NCBI GenBank assembly: GCA_026419785.1
Contig: JAODTK010005633.1
Span: 137,501 to 201,500, forward strand
Origin: Sclerodactyla briareus
Lineage: Eukaryota; Echinodermata; Holothuroidea; Dendrochirotida; Sclerodactylidae
Reading direction: 5' to 3'
Length of the DNA stretch: 64,000 bases
A program made the translations under genes and the position numbers. The first letter of the stretch is position 1. Every line of letters begins with the position of its first letter. Shown here in pieces: positions 1 through 11,129 of this stretch. A model generated the notes under the pieces. The model had not been told where the DNA came from. It saw nothing but the letters and a program-made list of their open reading frames with translations, and ran no database searches.

Positions 1-534
1 TCGACGAAAAATATTCTCCCCTGTCACACTGCCAACTCAGAAGATATGGTAACTGCTGATCAAGGGGTATTGAAGTGCACCCTACATGGAGTTTGGGGGA
101 ACAGTAAGGGTTACAGTTGAATGACACCGGACATGTCATCTGGGGACATTCATGCTAAGAAATCATGGGTCAAAATCACAGTTAGTTGGAAACACCTTCG
201 CAGGGGAGATGAAGACCCTCTCAAAGAAGGTCCAGAGTGCTGTGATGATGCTTTCTTCATGCAGCCTGCCCATTGCGGAGCTGCGGAGCAGGAATATTAA
301 TACCTGGGGGGAATGCGGGGTTTGGCACGTCTCAGACGGAGACGCGTCGGCAAACGCGCAGAGCCAGTGTACTAGGAAGTGCTTGGAGCTCAAAGGTCTG
401 GCCCGAAGCACTTTGAACTGTTGTTAGGAACGGTGGCGTCGGAACGTAATTTTGAGTGGGGGGGGGGGGGGGCTGATTTGTTTGAACGGATCCTGGGGGA
501 GGGGTCTAAGAGAGGGTGTCCCTAGCCCTTTTCG
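1..534. other. Gene-free flank with poly-G tract
   Basis: No reading frame here resembles a protein family I know; the open stretches on both strands are under 100 codons with no domain pattern. The visible feature is a run of 15 G at 458-472. I see nothing else. Confidence 0.5.
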
Positions 535-1495
535 AAGTTTCCACATTTTCCAGTAGCCCCTAGTGCACGTTGGTGCAATATAGCCTCCCGTACTCCCCTT
601 CATCCAGTTCAATCAATCTTTTTGCATTTTCACATGTCCTTAGATGCGATTTGCTGCTATGAATCGTGTGTTTTTTGCCAAATCGAATCGAGGGCAGTAA
701 GATTTAATAGTCGAAATCTCACCTTTCAGAGGACAGCCAAAGCCCTCTTCTCCCCTTTAGAAAATGTTTGCATTCCAGGTGGCCTCAGATGCAATCTGAT
801 GCAGTATGGCATATTTAATAGACACTCACTCTGTTCCAGAAATAATTTTGCATTTTCACGTCCTAAGATGTGACTTGTTTCTTAGGATCCTGTGATTTTT
901 CGGCCAAAGTGTACAGAGCTCCATGGGCAATAAGTAGGCTCTACTTTGGGAGATGGTGTAATTCTTACTTAACAGCGGACCCGCTAACTTAGGCCGCCCG
1001 AAAATTTGTAGCCCCGAATGGTTTTTAGGTGGATCACCGAAAGACTGGAAATTTTTTGGCATGTTTTATGGGCATTTTATCGAAAATTCGGACAGTCAGC
1101 AAAAGAACCGGCCATTTCCTTTTTCACTTTTCCCCTTTGCTCTCCAAATTTCTCATCTCAGGAAATTGTGTGAGTTCTTCCCCTACCTCCCCCTTTCCCC
1201 GCCGTACGCCTTGGCCACCAAATCCCGTTTTCCCGCTTTGAGAAATGTTCACATTTACAGGTTGCCTTTTATGCAGTTTGGTGCATTTTAGCACTCCCTA
1301 AAACACTCTCTTCGTTCAAAAAAATAATTTTGCAGTTTCACATGTCCTTAGATGCGATTTGCTGCTCTGAATCTTGTGATTTTTTCCTGCCAAATGTGCC
1401 AAGCGCAAGGGCAGTAAGTGCCCTTCGTTGGGAGCTGGTCGGAAATCTCACTTTTTCAAGTGACCGTCAATATCCTCCAGTTTGTCCATTCTAGA
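535..1495. repeat. Degenerate tandem/interspersed repeat, about 230-bp unit, three copies
   Basis: Three related units begin near 535, 762 and 1237. Each has in the same order a segment like GGTGCAATTTAGCACTCCC, then TTTTGCATTTTCACATGTCC, then AGATGCGATTTGCTGCT, then a TGTGATTTTT(n)GCCAAA stretch, then GGGCAGTAAG. Units 1 and 3 match best. The stretch between units 2 and 3 (about 985-1236) is more divergent and may hold a decayed unit. No coding potential is evident. The family is not one I can name. Confidence 0.6.
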
Positions 1496-1499
1496 TTAC

Positions 1500-2670
1500 C
1501 CAGGGTATGGATTTTCTTTTGCCACGTTACCGTTTATTTCGACGTGAATTTTCAGAACAGATCGCCCGCTATTCATAGTCTCGACTTTCATTGAGTTCAC
1601 AGGTATCAGGTACGTAAAATATGCTAAAAAATGCTTTTGCGTGCGAAGCGCCAAAACTTTTGCACAATTTTGTGATATTTGAATAAAAAAATAAAAAATC
1701 ACCTTCCCATCATCTTTCCCGGAATTTCGTCCTTGTTCCATCGAAATTTTGATCGATTTCTGCCTAGATATTTTTTCTCAAGTATTTGTAATCAATTTCA
1801 ACTGTCTCATTTTGAACCAATGGTAACTGCTTTTGTCCGGACTGGAGGAATAAGAAGGGGCGCATGCCCTAATCATCGTAGTTAACCATAAAGGCAACGA
1901 AGAGGCATGCACAGATTTGGTGTTAACAAGCTATTTCCGCTTGGTTGCACGTGAATCTTATCCCTACCCGAATCCTGACAATAGACAGGATATCGATCAA
2001 TGATCCGATCACCATATAAGATACGCAAAGCCAATCATGGCGGTCGTTGTAAATGTCTGGCGTGCTATTGAACGACAGACGCAAGAGTGTTGCGGAAAAT
2101 GAGTGAAGTGGGGAGTACATGAATGACGAATGCTGTTTTTAAAATGAAAAAGGGGTTAACACAGACTCGATGGTGAGCTGGGGGGGGGGGAGGGGATAGT
2201 ACTACTCCCGCTTCTCCACAATTTTCCACTGGGAGGGGGGGTGGGCGTTGTCTCACGCCCCAGTTCGTTTCGCCCTTGGTTAGGGAAAGCCAAGAGGCAT
2301 TCTTGTCGCAGTTCCTGGATCAAGGGAGGGACCATCACCAATATCTAGATTAGTGAAACAAGTACAGTCAAAGTGAGCGGGTTCCGTTGTATATACAAAT
2401 AGCCCCAGAAGAAACCTTGACTGTCTCCTTGACGCCTCGTCGCCAGGCAGTAAGGAGTAGATAACAAACCAGGGCAGGCGGGACTGCCAGTGGCAACACT
2501 TAACTTGGTTGATGAAAACCTCTGGCAATCTGAGAGCGTAGGAAGTGCTGGGCAGTGGATTAATTTCAAGCCTTGCCGAGATCACCGGGACCCGACGGTA
2601 TATATATATCCTGAACTGTTGCAGAAGGGCTAAGATGTTCTGAAGCGATGAGGCTGCGGTACTCTTTTCA
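1500..2670. other. Gene-free segment before the duplication
   Basis: There is no convincing coding sequence on either strand. A G11 tract lies at 2180-2190 and a short TATATATATA run near 2600. The homology with the second large copy starts at the end of this segment, around 2672. Confidence 0.45.
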
Positions 2671-2679
2671 TGGGTTCAC

Positions 2680-4480
2680 ACGATGTGCGCTCACGTTCCC
2701 AAAGCCTGGAAGGAGGATTGGTGTCTTTCTTCCAGGAAAAACCTATCAATAAGCAAATCTTTCCGAATGATAACGTTAACATAATTTCAGTTGAAATGGT
2801 AAATAAGGTATCCTCATTTTCCACTTGAGTGAGGAAGTTGACATCTACAATTTCCTCTCCAAGACGCAGTAGGGTTTCAGAGCAGGAGTCTCTACATAAA
2901 CGGCATACATTGTGTGCTGCGTATCGAGCAGGCTTCGCCAAAGAGACTAGACATAGAGTGCCTTTGTCAATATACCATGTAAAACATCACTCTTACAAAA
3001 GTTGTGTTTTTACTGACAGGAGATATCTCAAGTGTGACGCTACACTCTAAACAGTGGTGGGGTTAAGGAAACTCTTCCGACTTCAGCAATTGTCGTCCTG
3101 TGTCATGCACCTTTGTTCCCGTTGCTCATTGTTGTTTAAACATCTATCCCTCAATTGTCACTCATATTAACTTATACACTGAATTGTCACCTAGAAGACT
3201 CAAGCAACATTGTTTCCACGGGGGTCGCTCATACGGAACTCAATTAAAGCCTTTGACAATTAATCGTACTGCCAGAATCTCTGATAGTGAAGGCACGCGT
3301 AGGCGTGGTTGTTCACATTGGGGACTCTTGTACGGCATTGTTGATACTGTACGCAATGGACAGGCTCTCAGCTGAAAAGTGAATCGCGCAGGCGTTCTTA
3401 AGACATTAAATACGTGGATCAGAAATTATATTATTGATCGTACACGAGAAGTCATGTTGATGGAGTGTACTCTAGTCCGGGGGTTGCGACGCACAGGTTT
3501 CCCACAAGGTCATGTACTCGGACCACTACTCTTCATTATCTACCTCGATGATATCATGAATATTTTATCTTCAGAATTGCGCCTCTTAGCGTGAAGAGTG
3601 ATGACGGCACTGGAGAGCTCCGAAAAGAAATTGATGACATCCTGTACAATTGAACAATTCATTGATTTTTCTTGTCGTATTATGAATACGAATCTTTTCG
3701 CAAGTGAGTCTAGTATTAAAAGTATAATCCTTTGTCATTTAGGCGGATCTCTTGTAACTTTCTATCACGTTCAATACGTCGGATACAAGTGGCATAAAAG
3801 TCGATTTTAAGTGGAGTATGAAACAAAAGCTTCTCCAAGTACGATGTGTTTTTAAGGATTACAATAGATGAGCTCTAAATTGGAAAGAACACGCAAGAAA
3901 CGTTTGCAACAAATGTCCGAGGTCAAATAGTATTATTAAGCGGCTAAAACATTTCTACCAAGGTATATTTTCTCATGTTATATAACCACGTGTCTCCCCT
4001 ACCTTAGCTAGAGCCTCCTACTGTGGGGGTTAATACACATAAATCAGCACTTGACAATGTCTACAAAATTGAAAACAAAAAGTGCGAAATATCCGTAACG
4101 TGGCCATATAACAAAGCCCTGGGCTCATTCCTAGATTATCTAATTCCCAACTTACATACAATCTTTCTATATAAATTTCACCACATATTCTTCCTGTTAT
4201 GTTCAACGATTTTTTACCTAAAAACTCTCAGATACCATGATATAACACTTGTTATCGGCATTCTCTGAGCTACCGCTATCATGAGACTGTTCGTGGGCAT
4301 TCCCAAATCCGTAGTAAAATTGGAGTCATTCGTGACCTCGTCTTCCTTAGCTATAAGAGATTCGTCAACTTTCGTGACCCGTTTAAAAAACAAAAAAAAA
4401 CCTTCAAATATCACCTATTGCAATCGATATCTCTACAAACTGAATCATTTACGATCAAAATCCTCGCTGTGATCGCCCCC
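2680..4480 (+). mobile_element. LINE A, reverse-transcriptase fragment (copy 1)
   Basis: This is a decayed non-LTR retrotransposon. Upstream is a segment like the RT fingers of LINEs (VPKAWK near 2690). An SIKAFDN stretch near 3240-3262 resembles the motif A block SKAFD. The clearest part is FPQGHVLGPLLFIIYLDDIM at 3499-3558, equivalent to the canonical PQGSVLGPLLF(L)IY(I)NDL block. Downstream, LNWKEHARNV (about 3878-3907) and YKIENKK (about 4060) match the usual RT thumb/connection order. The C-terminal LWNSLP-type motif is clearer in the second copy. No endonuclease domain was seen, so the copy is 5' truncated. Several frame changes interrupt it. The clade is probably CR1/Jockey-like but not fixed. 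Confidence 0.8.
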
Positions 4481-5309
4481 CCACCCTGCTCTACCACTGG
4501 AAATCATATACGGTCTTCCATTTCATTTGTTTTTTGTTTTCCTGTTTCTTCATTCCCCAAACATGTGAAAATGGTTTACGTGTGGTGTGTGTTTGTTGGT
4601 TGGTGTGTGGTTGTGTGTGGCTGAACAAGCCAGACAGACAAGTTTGTGAGCACAATATCAGAAGATCGCAGGATCAATTCCTTTACAAAAGTATATTGGC
4701 AGCAGATTGAAGATAGAACACAAGAGGTATCGGCGAAAGTCCATCCAAGGACGGGGGCAACGCCAGACACGATATGCTTGACTGATTACGACATGAGGAG
4801 ATTGCAATCATTTCCACAAGCGGGAATGTTGGTCACCGTTATCGAGAGGCAAAAAACGTTCATACGCATGTGAGCACAATATCGGGAGATTGCCAGGAAA
4901 ACTATTCCATCAATGTAGGTTACAACAGAGCTACGAGAACGAACCCGAGATTCTGTTTCTTATCAATCGAGGCCCCTTCTAGGTCAGGAGAAACCATAAA
5001 GGAGAATGCATCGTTACATAGGGGGGGGTGGTCCGAACCCCCCACATTGACCCAGTGACCAATCAATTCCTATACAAAACAAGTTTTTTTTTTTTCTGCG
5101 TTCAGTAGAGGTCTTGCAGCTGGTATGTAGCGAATATTGCAGTAGCACGTGTCTAGGGCCCATAAATTGTACTTATTTGCCAACATGAGGGTGGAGGCCA
5201 TTATGAGGCGCGCACTTTCCCTCTGGTTCCGCCCATCCCCCTCCCCCCCCCCCCCCCCCCTTCCCAGGACAAATCTCTTGGCATGCGCCTGGCTAAGAAG
5301 TTATTATGA
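4481..5309. other. Non-coding stretch after LINE A, GT-rich then unknown
   Basis: A GT-rich tract occupies 4573-4622. From about 4635 the sequence is shared with copy 2 (from about 31860), with a repeated GTGAGCACAATATC(A/G)G motif near 4646 and 4871. A C-rich run of about 18 C lies near 5241-5260. No protein family was recognised. Part of it could be LINE 3' untranslated sequence. Confidence 0.4.
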
Positions 5310-6433
5310 TTCAGTTTGTTTCATTTAGGCATTTTGCCCCCAAAAACGCCGCCCTGTAGTCTTCACACCATTTGTATTCAGGAGAGAACCGTCCATACAT
5401 ATAGAGGAGAAGCTCACGAAGTTTTAACCAATTGCTGTTATTGTAACTGTCTTCAGGCAAATGAGCATCAAGTTTATTCCACATTTCCGTCAAACTCCAT
5501 TCCCCGCGATTGAGGCGGTCGTGTATTCCTCTTCTATTATACGCGTGTTAGCCCTTGTGTGTTTTAGCGGCCCATTGTTCGATTCGTACACTTACCGTCC
5601 GTTGGTCCAGAAACCAGCCATGGTTCTTCCGACTTTCCTTGTGGTACAGGAACCAGTCGGCGAGGCAGGTTTCCTTGTTTACAGGATCCCTGACGACTGG
5701 TCCAAATTCTTGCTCCATGTAGCTTATTATGCCGTCGACGTTACTGGGAAGATGGTACATACCGTCACGTGTCATGACGTCACGCCAGGCGCTGGCAGTT
5801 GCACCAATGTTACAAAAATCATGGCCATCATTCTGTACGTACGATTATGGTGAACAAACGTTCCACAGTCGAAAGCATTGTACAATTTTAAGATCTGCTT
5901 CGCGGGAGTAGGAGAATGTCGCTCTTTCTGTAATACCCCAATCAGCATCTGCCATCACAATGTAGTCGTTGTCTCTGAATTCGTAGAGTCCTGTCACGAA
6001 AAGTCGCGAGACCTGGCTCAGCATGACGTCATTGGTGGGCGGGGCGTCCAGGTAAATGACCGTTGCTCTCCTCTCTGCCAATGAACGGCGACGACCCCAA
6101 GGCGCGGATCAAGGCCCACTGCGTTTTTTTTGGTTCCCTGTCAAAATAACTATGCTATGGAAACCCAGGCGTTCCCAAGCGATGGCCGTCAGCGGAAGAT
6201 AGAAGACGTAGTTATAGCTACTGGAGGGGACCGCTGCATCCGTATACTGCGTAATACGTCGGCGGTTCAGGCCGTTCCTGCTGTCCTGAAGTGCTCTTGA
6301 AATAGAGGACTCTGATCAGCGGAGTAATAGTACAGCTCGAACACAAGGCCAAGAATACAGAGACATTACCAGTGGCTTGAAAAAGTCCCGATAACCCGAT
6401 GATATTCCATTGTAGAGCTTCGGACGAGTTCAT
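5310..6433 (-). CDS. Glycosyltransferase-like membrane protein, uncharacterised (copy 1)
   Basis: This is a single-exon, minus-strand gene for a protein of roughly 370 residues. In order it shows an N-terminal hydrophobic segment (IIGLSGLFQATG and following residues, about 6340-6410), a YYAVYGCSGPLQ block (about 6220-6255), VIYLDAPPTNDVM (about 6023-6060), an acidic MADAD motif (about 5938-5952) in the position of a D-x-D nucleotide-sugar site, GWFLDQRTVSVRIEQWAAK (about 5560-5620), KLDAHLP (about 5460-5480) and a C-terminus rich in Tyr, Trp and Cys ending at 5311. I recognise it from memory as an uncharacterised family of invertebrate type II membrane proteins; the glycosyltransferase role is inferred from the D-x-D context only. 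Frame changes near 6235, 5845 and 5500 interrupt it. The second copy is interrupted at other places, so sequencing error is likely. The start at 6433 is the first Met before the hydrophobic segment. Confidence 0.6.
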
Positions 6434-6555
6434 AGTCGATGGGCGTCCGCTCCAAAAATCACAGCATCCGTCTGACTAGTGACTGAAAGGATATATTTAA
6501 TAAAATCGTTAAACAGAGCTACTTATTTTTTCATGATGCGTTCATTGGTATATTT
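6434..6555. promoter_or_regulatory. Possible 5' region of the minus-strand gene
   Basis: This short stretch sits just upstream (minus strand) of the glycosyltransferase-like gene and is conserved with 33663-33780. It would hold the 5' untranslated region or promoter if the gene is real. No TATA box or initiator could be assigned with confidence. Confidence 0.2.
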
Positions 6556-6752
6556 ACAGTATGGTCATGGTTTCAGTATGGTCATGATTCACAGTATGGC
6601 CATGATTTACAGTATGGTCATGATTCACAGTGTGGCCATGATTTACAGTATGGTCATGGTTTACAGTATGGTCATGGTTTACAGTATGGTCATGGTTTAC
6701 AGTATGGTCATGGTTTACAGTATGGTCATGGTTTACACCCGTATGGTCATGG
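6556..6752. repeat. 18-bp minisatellite, about 11 units
   Basis: Units of the form ACAGTATGGTCATGGTTT (variants GATTC, GATTT and GGCCATG) follow each other from 6556, with unit starts at about 6556, 6574, 6591, 6609, 6627, 6645, 6663, 6681, 6699, 6717 and a degenerate last unit. The central units differ from the outer ones, and the last four full units are identical. The matching site in copy 2 (about 33781-33795) has a single unit, so the array expanded or contracted after the copies split. Confidence 0.9.
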
Positions 6753-6769
6753 CCTAACTGATGCATTCT

Positions 6770-9260
6770 TGTGAAGTTTGTGAGTATTTTGAAATGATAA
6801 TTTTTAGTTCATTAAACACATTGTACCCGGGTCCATCTGTAGGCCTATAGTTTGCGGAGAGCAGAAAGTCTGCTGAAAGGTTAATAATCTAGCAACGTGA
6901 GGTCAACTCTGGGATGGAATCAGTCCTGGAGGAAAGGCCTCCAATGTTCAATTTAGTATTGGCTCGTTCGAATCACCTCAGTTGGAAGGTATCAAAATAT
7001 CCAACTGGTGATGGGTTGAGACACATGGACAGTTTTTACAATACGAAATGGTTGCGAGGGTCACCAGGGTAATGTTACAGGACCAGCAAGAGCGGGATAG
7101 CACGCCATGCCTCATCGCCAATGAGCATTGAACTTTGGGATAAAAAAAATCCTACTGTCACCCAACGACTCAATTAACATACTGTATGGCACGAACTTCG
7201 AGTTGACCAAAACAAAAAACCGTTGATCTCAATGAAAAATGTTAAAAAAAAGTTTATAAATAGGCCAATGTCAGCAGGACTGATACCTCTGACGATGTAA
7301 TCCAGGGGCGGCGCAGGTTTTCCACAGACGAGGGGGCCCGGTTTCCCCGAGGAAGTCCAGCAGAGTTCGTTCACCAAATGTTGCACCCTCACCCCCTGTA
7401 CACCCAAAACCTAAGTTTTCATGTGTTTAGTTTTTTTCTTTTCCTGTTTGTTTTAAACTTTCCTCTTCTTTTCTCGCAGTCGCTCGATTTTCAACTCTCG
7501 ATTTTACCCCGACGGAGGGGGGGGGGGGGGCACTGCTCACATGCATATATGGCAGTATGGTGAATGTTATGTGAACGTTTCGTTTCAGTGTGATATTGCG
7601 ACAATGCCGATTTTTGCGAATGCTAAATACGGGAGGAGTTTATCGGAAACACCTACTATTTCTACGATACTTTCGTTGTTGAAGATGATTCACCGAAATA
7701 TCTCAGTTACAGAATTATAATAAATGGGATGGAATTTGGCCACTGTTGATCAGGAAGAAAGAATCCAATGTGTAAAGCAAAGTTACAGAGAACCAGCATC
7801 AACGCCTGCTGTCACTTATAACAAATTGAGGAAAGTTGACAGCAGTTGAATAATTAGCTGGAGACGCACGGTTCAACGTTTAAAGCGAGTCGAGGCTGTC
7901 CATTTGGGTTTTTTCACAATTAATATTTTATTGGTCATTAATTTGAAGTCAGCGAATCCGATATCAGCCTATCACCTGATTGAGAAGATTTCAGTTTATG
8001 AAACATATTCGTTATTTGTTTGCATGAAACATTCACAATTCACTCACAATTGACATGTCTTCTTAAGGTTTCGCCAAAATCACCATCTAACTAAGGCGTT
8101 GAGTGATACGATGGCGCCTTCTCCATTTTTGTTTGTATTTGTTTGCTTTGTGTGATTCTTCTAAGTACGGTATGAATGCGAACAGGTCTATCCGTGGAGT
8201 GTGTAGTCCATAGTTAGACTGCAAGTTTTGCTCTGAATATTTGTTATCATATTTTTACATTTTAATCATGGAATTGCGCATACCGTATCTGTTACGTAAG
8301 TTCTATGACAATTTTTTTTTTTTTTTTTTTACCACAGACAAAAACGTTTCTTTTAAAAAAAGTTCACATTACAGAAACTTAATTGCTGTTATATTGGCAC
8401 TCGAAAGTTTGGACAATTTGAGTGGAACGAACATTTAAAACAGATAGTAAGTTAAGTAAATATATTATTGAGTCAAAAAAAAAATGAATAGTGAAATGAA
8501 TAAATAGTAAATCTCTTTGAAATGCCCCAATCTCCGATGTACATCTTAAAGCACGATAGTTAGATTTGTATTACACAGTCTTGTTTTTGCTCAAAATGGT
8601 CAAAGGTAAATGCCTCTCAGGTATTAGCTATGTAGCAGGAAATGAAAACCCCAGGAAATTTGATTTCGTTTGTGCACATCCGTTTGAGCATTTCGGTATG
8701 TCACTGAAAAATTGTTTTGATTGATAGCAGTATAGTGTGGATTAAGTGTGGAAAATCGAACATATACGACACCCGGTGAATTTTTATTCACTTGAAATGT
8801 AAACAATCAACTATCAAATGTTTCGACAGTTTTGGATAACTCACCTGTTCTATCCAATAAATGATATTGACTTTCCACAAAAACTGACGATCGTAAGCTT
8901 CACGGTGTCATCTATATGATATTGTGGTCTTTCATATAAATATCTTATTCATATATATGCATTTTGTTTTTTATTTTTATGTCGCTTTAATATCAAAAAA
9001 ATAATTACTGAGTATCAAGTGCCTTAGATGTATACAGTAGGCGGGGTGCGCCCAAATATGCGATACATAAGCTGCATTGAAAGATTGCTAATACACTACC
9101 GAATCGAGGAGGAGGTTAGCAGATCCTCATTGTTTGTCAAGGTACACGGACCCTTTTATTTTGGAGTCAGCTCGAAGGTCACATGAGGTCATCAGAGTCT
9201 AGGATGTCCAGGACCCTCAACGTAGTAAGATCAACCTAATGTTTGGTTTATAGCTATTTT
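6770..9260. other. Non-coding part of the duplicated segment, copy 1
   Basis: No protein family was recognised on either strand. The stretch is collinear with 33810-35600 and 36627-37390. It holds a G-rich run near 7518-7530 and a T20-like run near 8312-8331 that copy 2 lacks. It also holds the unoccupied TTAA target described separately. Confidence 0.5.
8546..8549. other. Empty TTAA target site
   Basis: Copy 1 reads ATCTTAAAGCACGATA without interruption. In copy 2 the same flanks are separated by a 1019-bp element bracketed by TTAA on both sides (35600-35603 and 36623-36626). The site is thus the pre-insertion state. Confidence 0.85.
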
Positions 9261-9261
9261 C

Positions 9262-9665
9262 TAGCGGAACCCTATTGTTTCGGGTGTACATCGCTTGCAC
9301 AGAAACAGGGTTCGTGACAGAGTTCGTGAATAAAAGTCGAGAGAGAGGGACCAGAAACCGACCCTTACTGAAACACCACTAGTGGTCGCATGCCAGTAAG
9401 GGAGAGGAATGCCCATTAATGACGACTCTATGCGCCCGATGTTGGGCCACTCGTGGATCCACTTCAGTGACATTTCCGGTAATAGCCAAGGTCTCCAATT
9501 TGAAAAGTAGACGTTTATGAGGCACTTTGTCAAAAGCTTTCTGAGAGTCAGTGAAATAATATCAACAACTTTATGGCTGTCAATGAAACTAGCTAACATT
9601 GCATTAAATTCCAGTGGATAAAACAAGCAGAACGATTTTTTGAAGCATGCTGAGCCTCCACGAAG
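9262..9665 (-). mobile_element. LINE B, reverse-transcriptase fragment (copy 1)
   Basis: On the minus strand the clean stretch AFDKVPHKR (9511-9537) is the motif A region of CR1/Jockey-like LINE reverse transcriptases. It is followed by RVVINGHSSP-like sequence and a decayed PQG/LGPLLF region (about 9310-9370). Homology to the copy 2 LINE stops at about 9663, after which copy 1 has only about 90 bases before the TA microsatellite. The fragment lacks the fingers part present at 37790-38080 in copy 2 and the 3' end. Several frame breaks are present. Confidence 0.75.
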
Positions 9666-9757
9666 CAATATTCCGCTACGTGTATTCTTTTTGTTGTCTT
9701 ATATACATTATACCACTACACCGGAGATGTTTTGTGCCGTATGGTGGCGATTTTTCC

Positions 9758-9769
9758 TATATATATATA

Positions 9770-9809
<40 letters not shown>

Positions 9810-9830
9810 CACACGCACACGCCACGCAGC

Positions 9831-9885
<55 letters not shown>

Positions 9886-9890
9886 CACAC
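9758..9890. repeat. Compound microsatellite (TA)n(CA)n, copy 1
   Basis: TA repeats fill 9758-9800, an imperfect CA-rich bridge follows, and a long CA run spans about 9830-9890. It is followed directly by TGTCATAACTGTATAGATTCC, a junction also seen after other CA tracts in the window. The partner in copy 2 (38923-39005) has a longer TA part and a much shorter CA part. Confidence 0.9.
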
Positions 9891-11129
9891 TGTCATAACT
9901 GTATAGATTCCTCTGACTTGATTGATTTTAAGGATTTTTCCCCAGCCTTTCAGTGACAGAATGACAGCAGGAATATTCAATTCAAGAGGGATGCAATGGC
10001 AGTTTCTATTGTGATGAAAAAGAAATTTCTATTTCCTTTAGTTTATCGCTTTTGAACTTCTACCCATTCCTGACGTTAAACGTAATCGAACAATTAGTAG
10101 TTCCGTGTTCAGTCCCAATCCGTCTCCTTGTATTAGAGATCTCCCACACGTGACATCGAGGGACGGAAGCAGGCTGCTACATTGTTGTACTATCAACACT
10201 CAATGGCGAACAAGTGAAGAGGTTAAGGGAGGGTGTGGGCAATAACAGTGTACCCGCCAAGAGTGTCTTACATGGTTCAATTCTGCTTCTTGCAGCGGGC
10301 AAGGAATGCCATAGGAAAATCGCAAACCACAATGTGTCTCCAAATAACCGAACAGACTGAAATACTCGTCTTAGGATGACACATCTGACTACAATTAATT
10401 GCCAAATTTACACCTACAGTTCCACTGGAACGTGTTCAAATTTCAAATTAGCAATTTGGGGGGAAACAGTCTGGATTCGGGGCGGGGTAGGAGAAGCTCA
10501 GGCGAGGGGCGTGGAAGAATGGAGCCTCGCACAAATGTGGTCCCCGCGAATACATATTGGTGATAAGTCATTTTGAAGTTTGTCAACGGCATCACTTCGG
10601 CTCGCGTCTCAATCGATAGCAAGATGCGTTAATGACATGATTTCGTTAGTGAAGCATGAAACCGGAAAGCACACAGAAGAAGAGGTGTTGGAGAGGTTCA
10701 AAAATTGAGGTACACCATACACCCATCTATAAAGGGACTATAGATCTCCTAGAATAATCCTCCTACTGGTATAGGATGCCAATACTGGATCTCTATGTGT
10801 GGATGTGGAGAGGTGAACGTCACGGATACGGTTAGCTAAAGATCTTGCAGTCCCATTATTACACGAAGCAATTAGCAACAAGATACTTAATTCATCGAGA
10901 GGGCTGCATATCAGCTGAAGACAAATATAGATGTTTAATTTTGGTGAGAGTGAGCGTGTTGGGAAATGTCTCCCAATATTAGGTGGGGGGCGGGGGGTTG
11001 AACTCGGGAACAGAAAAACAAGAAAGGGACTGTGCCACTGTATTACATCTAAAATGTGGGAAAGAGAAGAAAGAGATGAGAGAAGAAGTAGGAAGCATGA
11101 ACGGGTGGTTCAACCAGAAAGCCAAAAGG
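9891..11129. other. Non-coding shared segment, copy 1
   Basis: The stretch is collinear with about 39015-40305. On both strands there are only short open stretches and no family was recognised. In copy 2 one minus-strand stretch of 128 codons (39088-39474) covers the same sequence, but it is not open here, so it is unlikely to be a conserved gene. Confidence 0.45.

Noticed and set aside
5461-5853. A 130-codon plus-strand open stretch
   Set aside because: It is antisense to the glycosyltransferase-like gene, whose minus-strand blocks are conserved between both copies.
6556-6752. CRISPR-like array
   Set aside because: The 18-bp units follow each other with no unique spacers and the DNA is clearly eukaryotic.
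6479-6766. Open stretches with MVMVYS or HDHTVN repeats
   Set aside because: They are translations of the 18-bp minisatellite, which is divisible by three, so every frame stays open. The matching place in copy 2 has no such frame.
9640-9980. Several overlapping open stretches on both strands around the CA/TA tract
   Set aside because: They are simple translations of the microsatellite (Thr-His, Val-Cys and Tyr-Ile repeats) in many frames at once.
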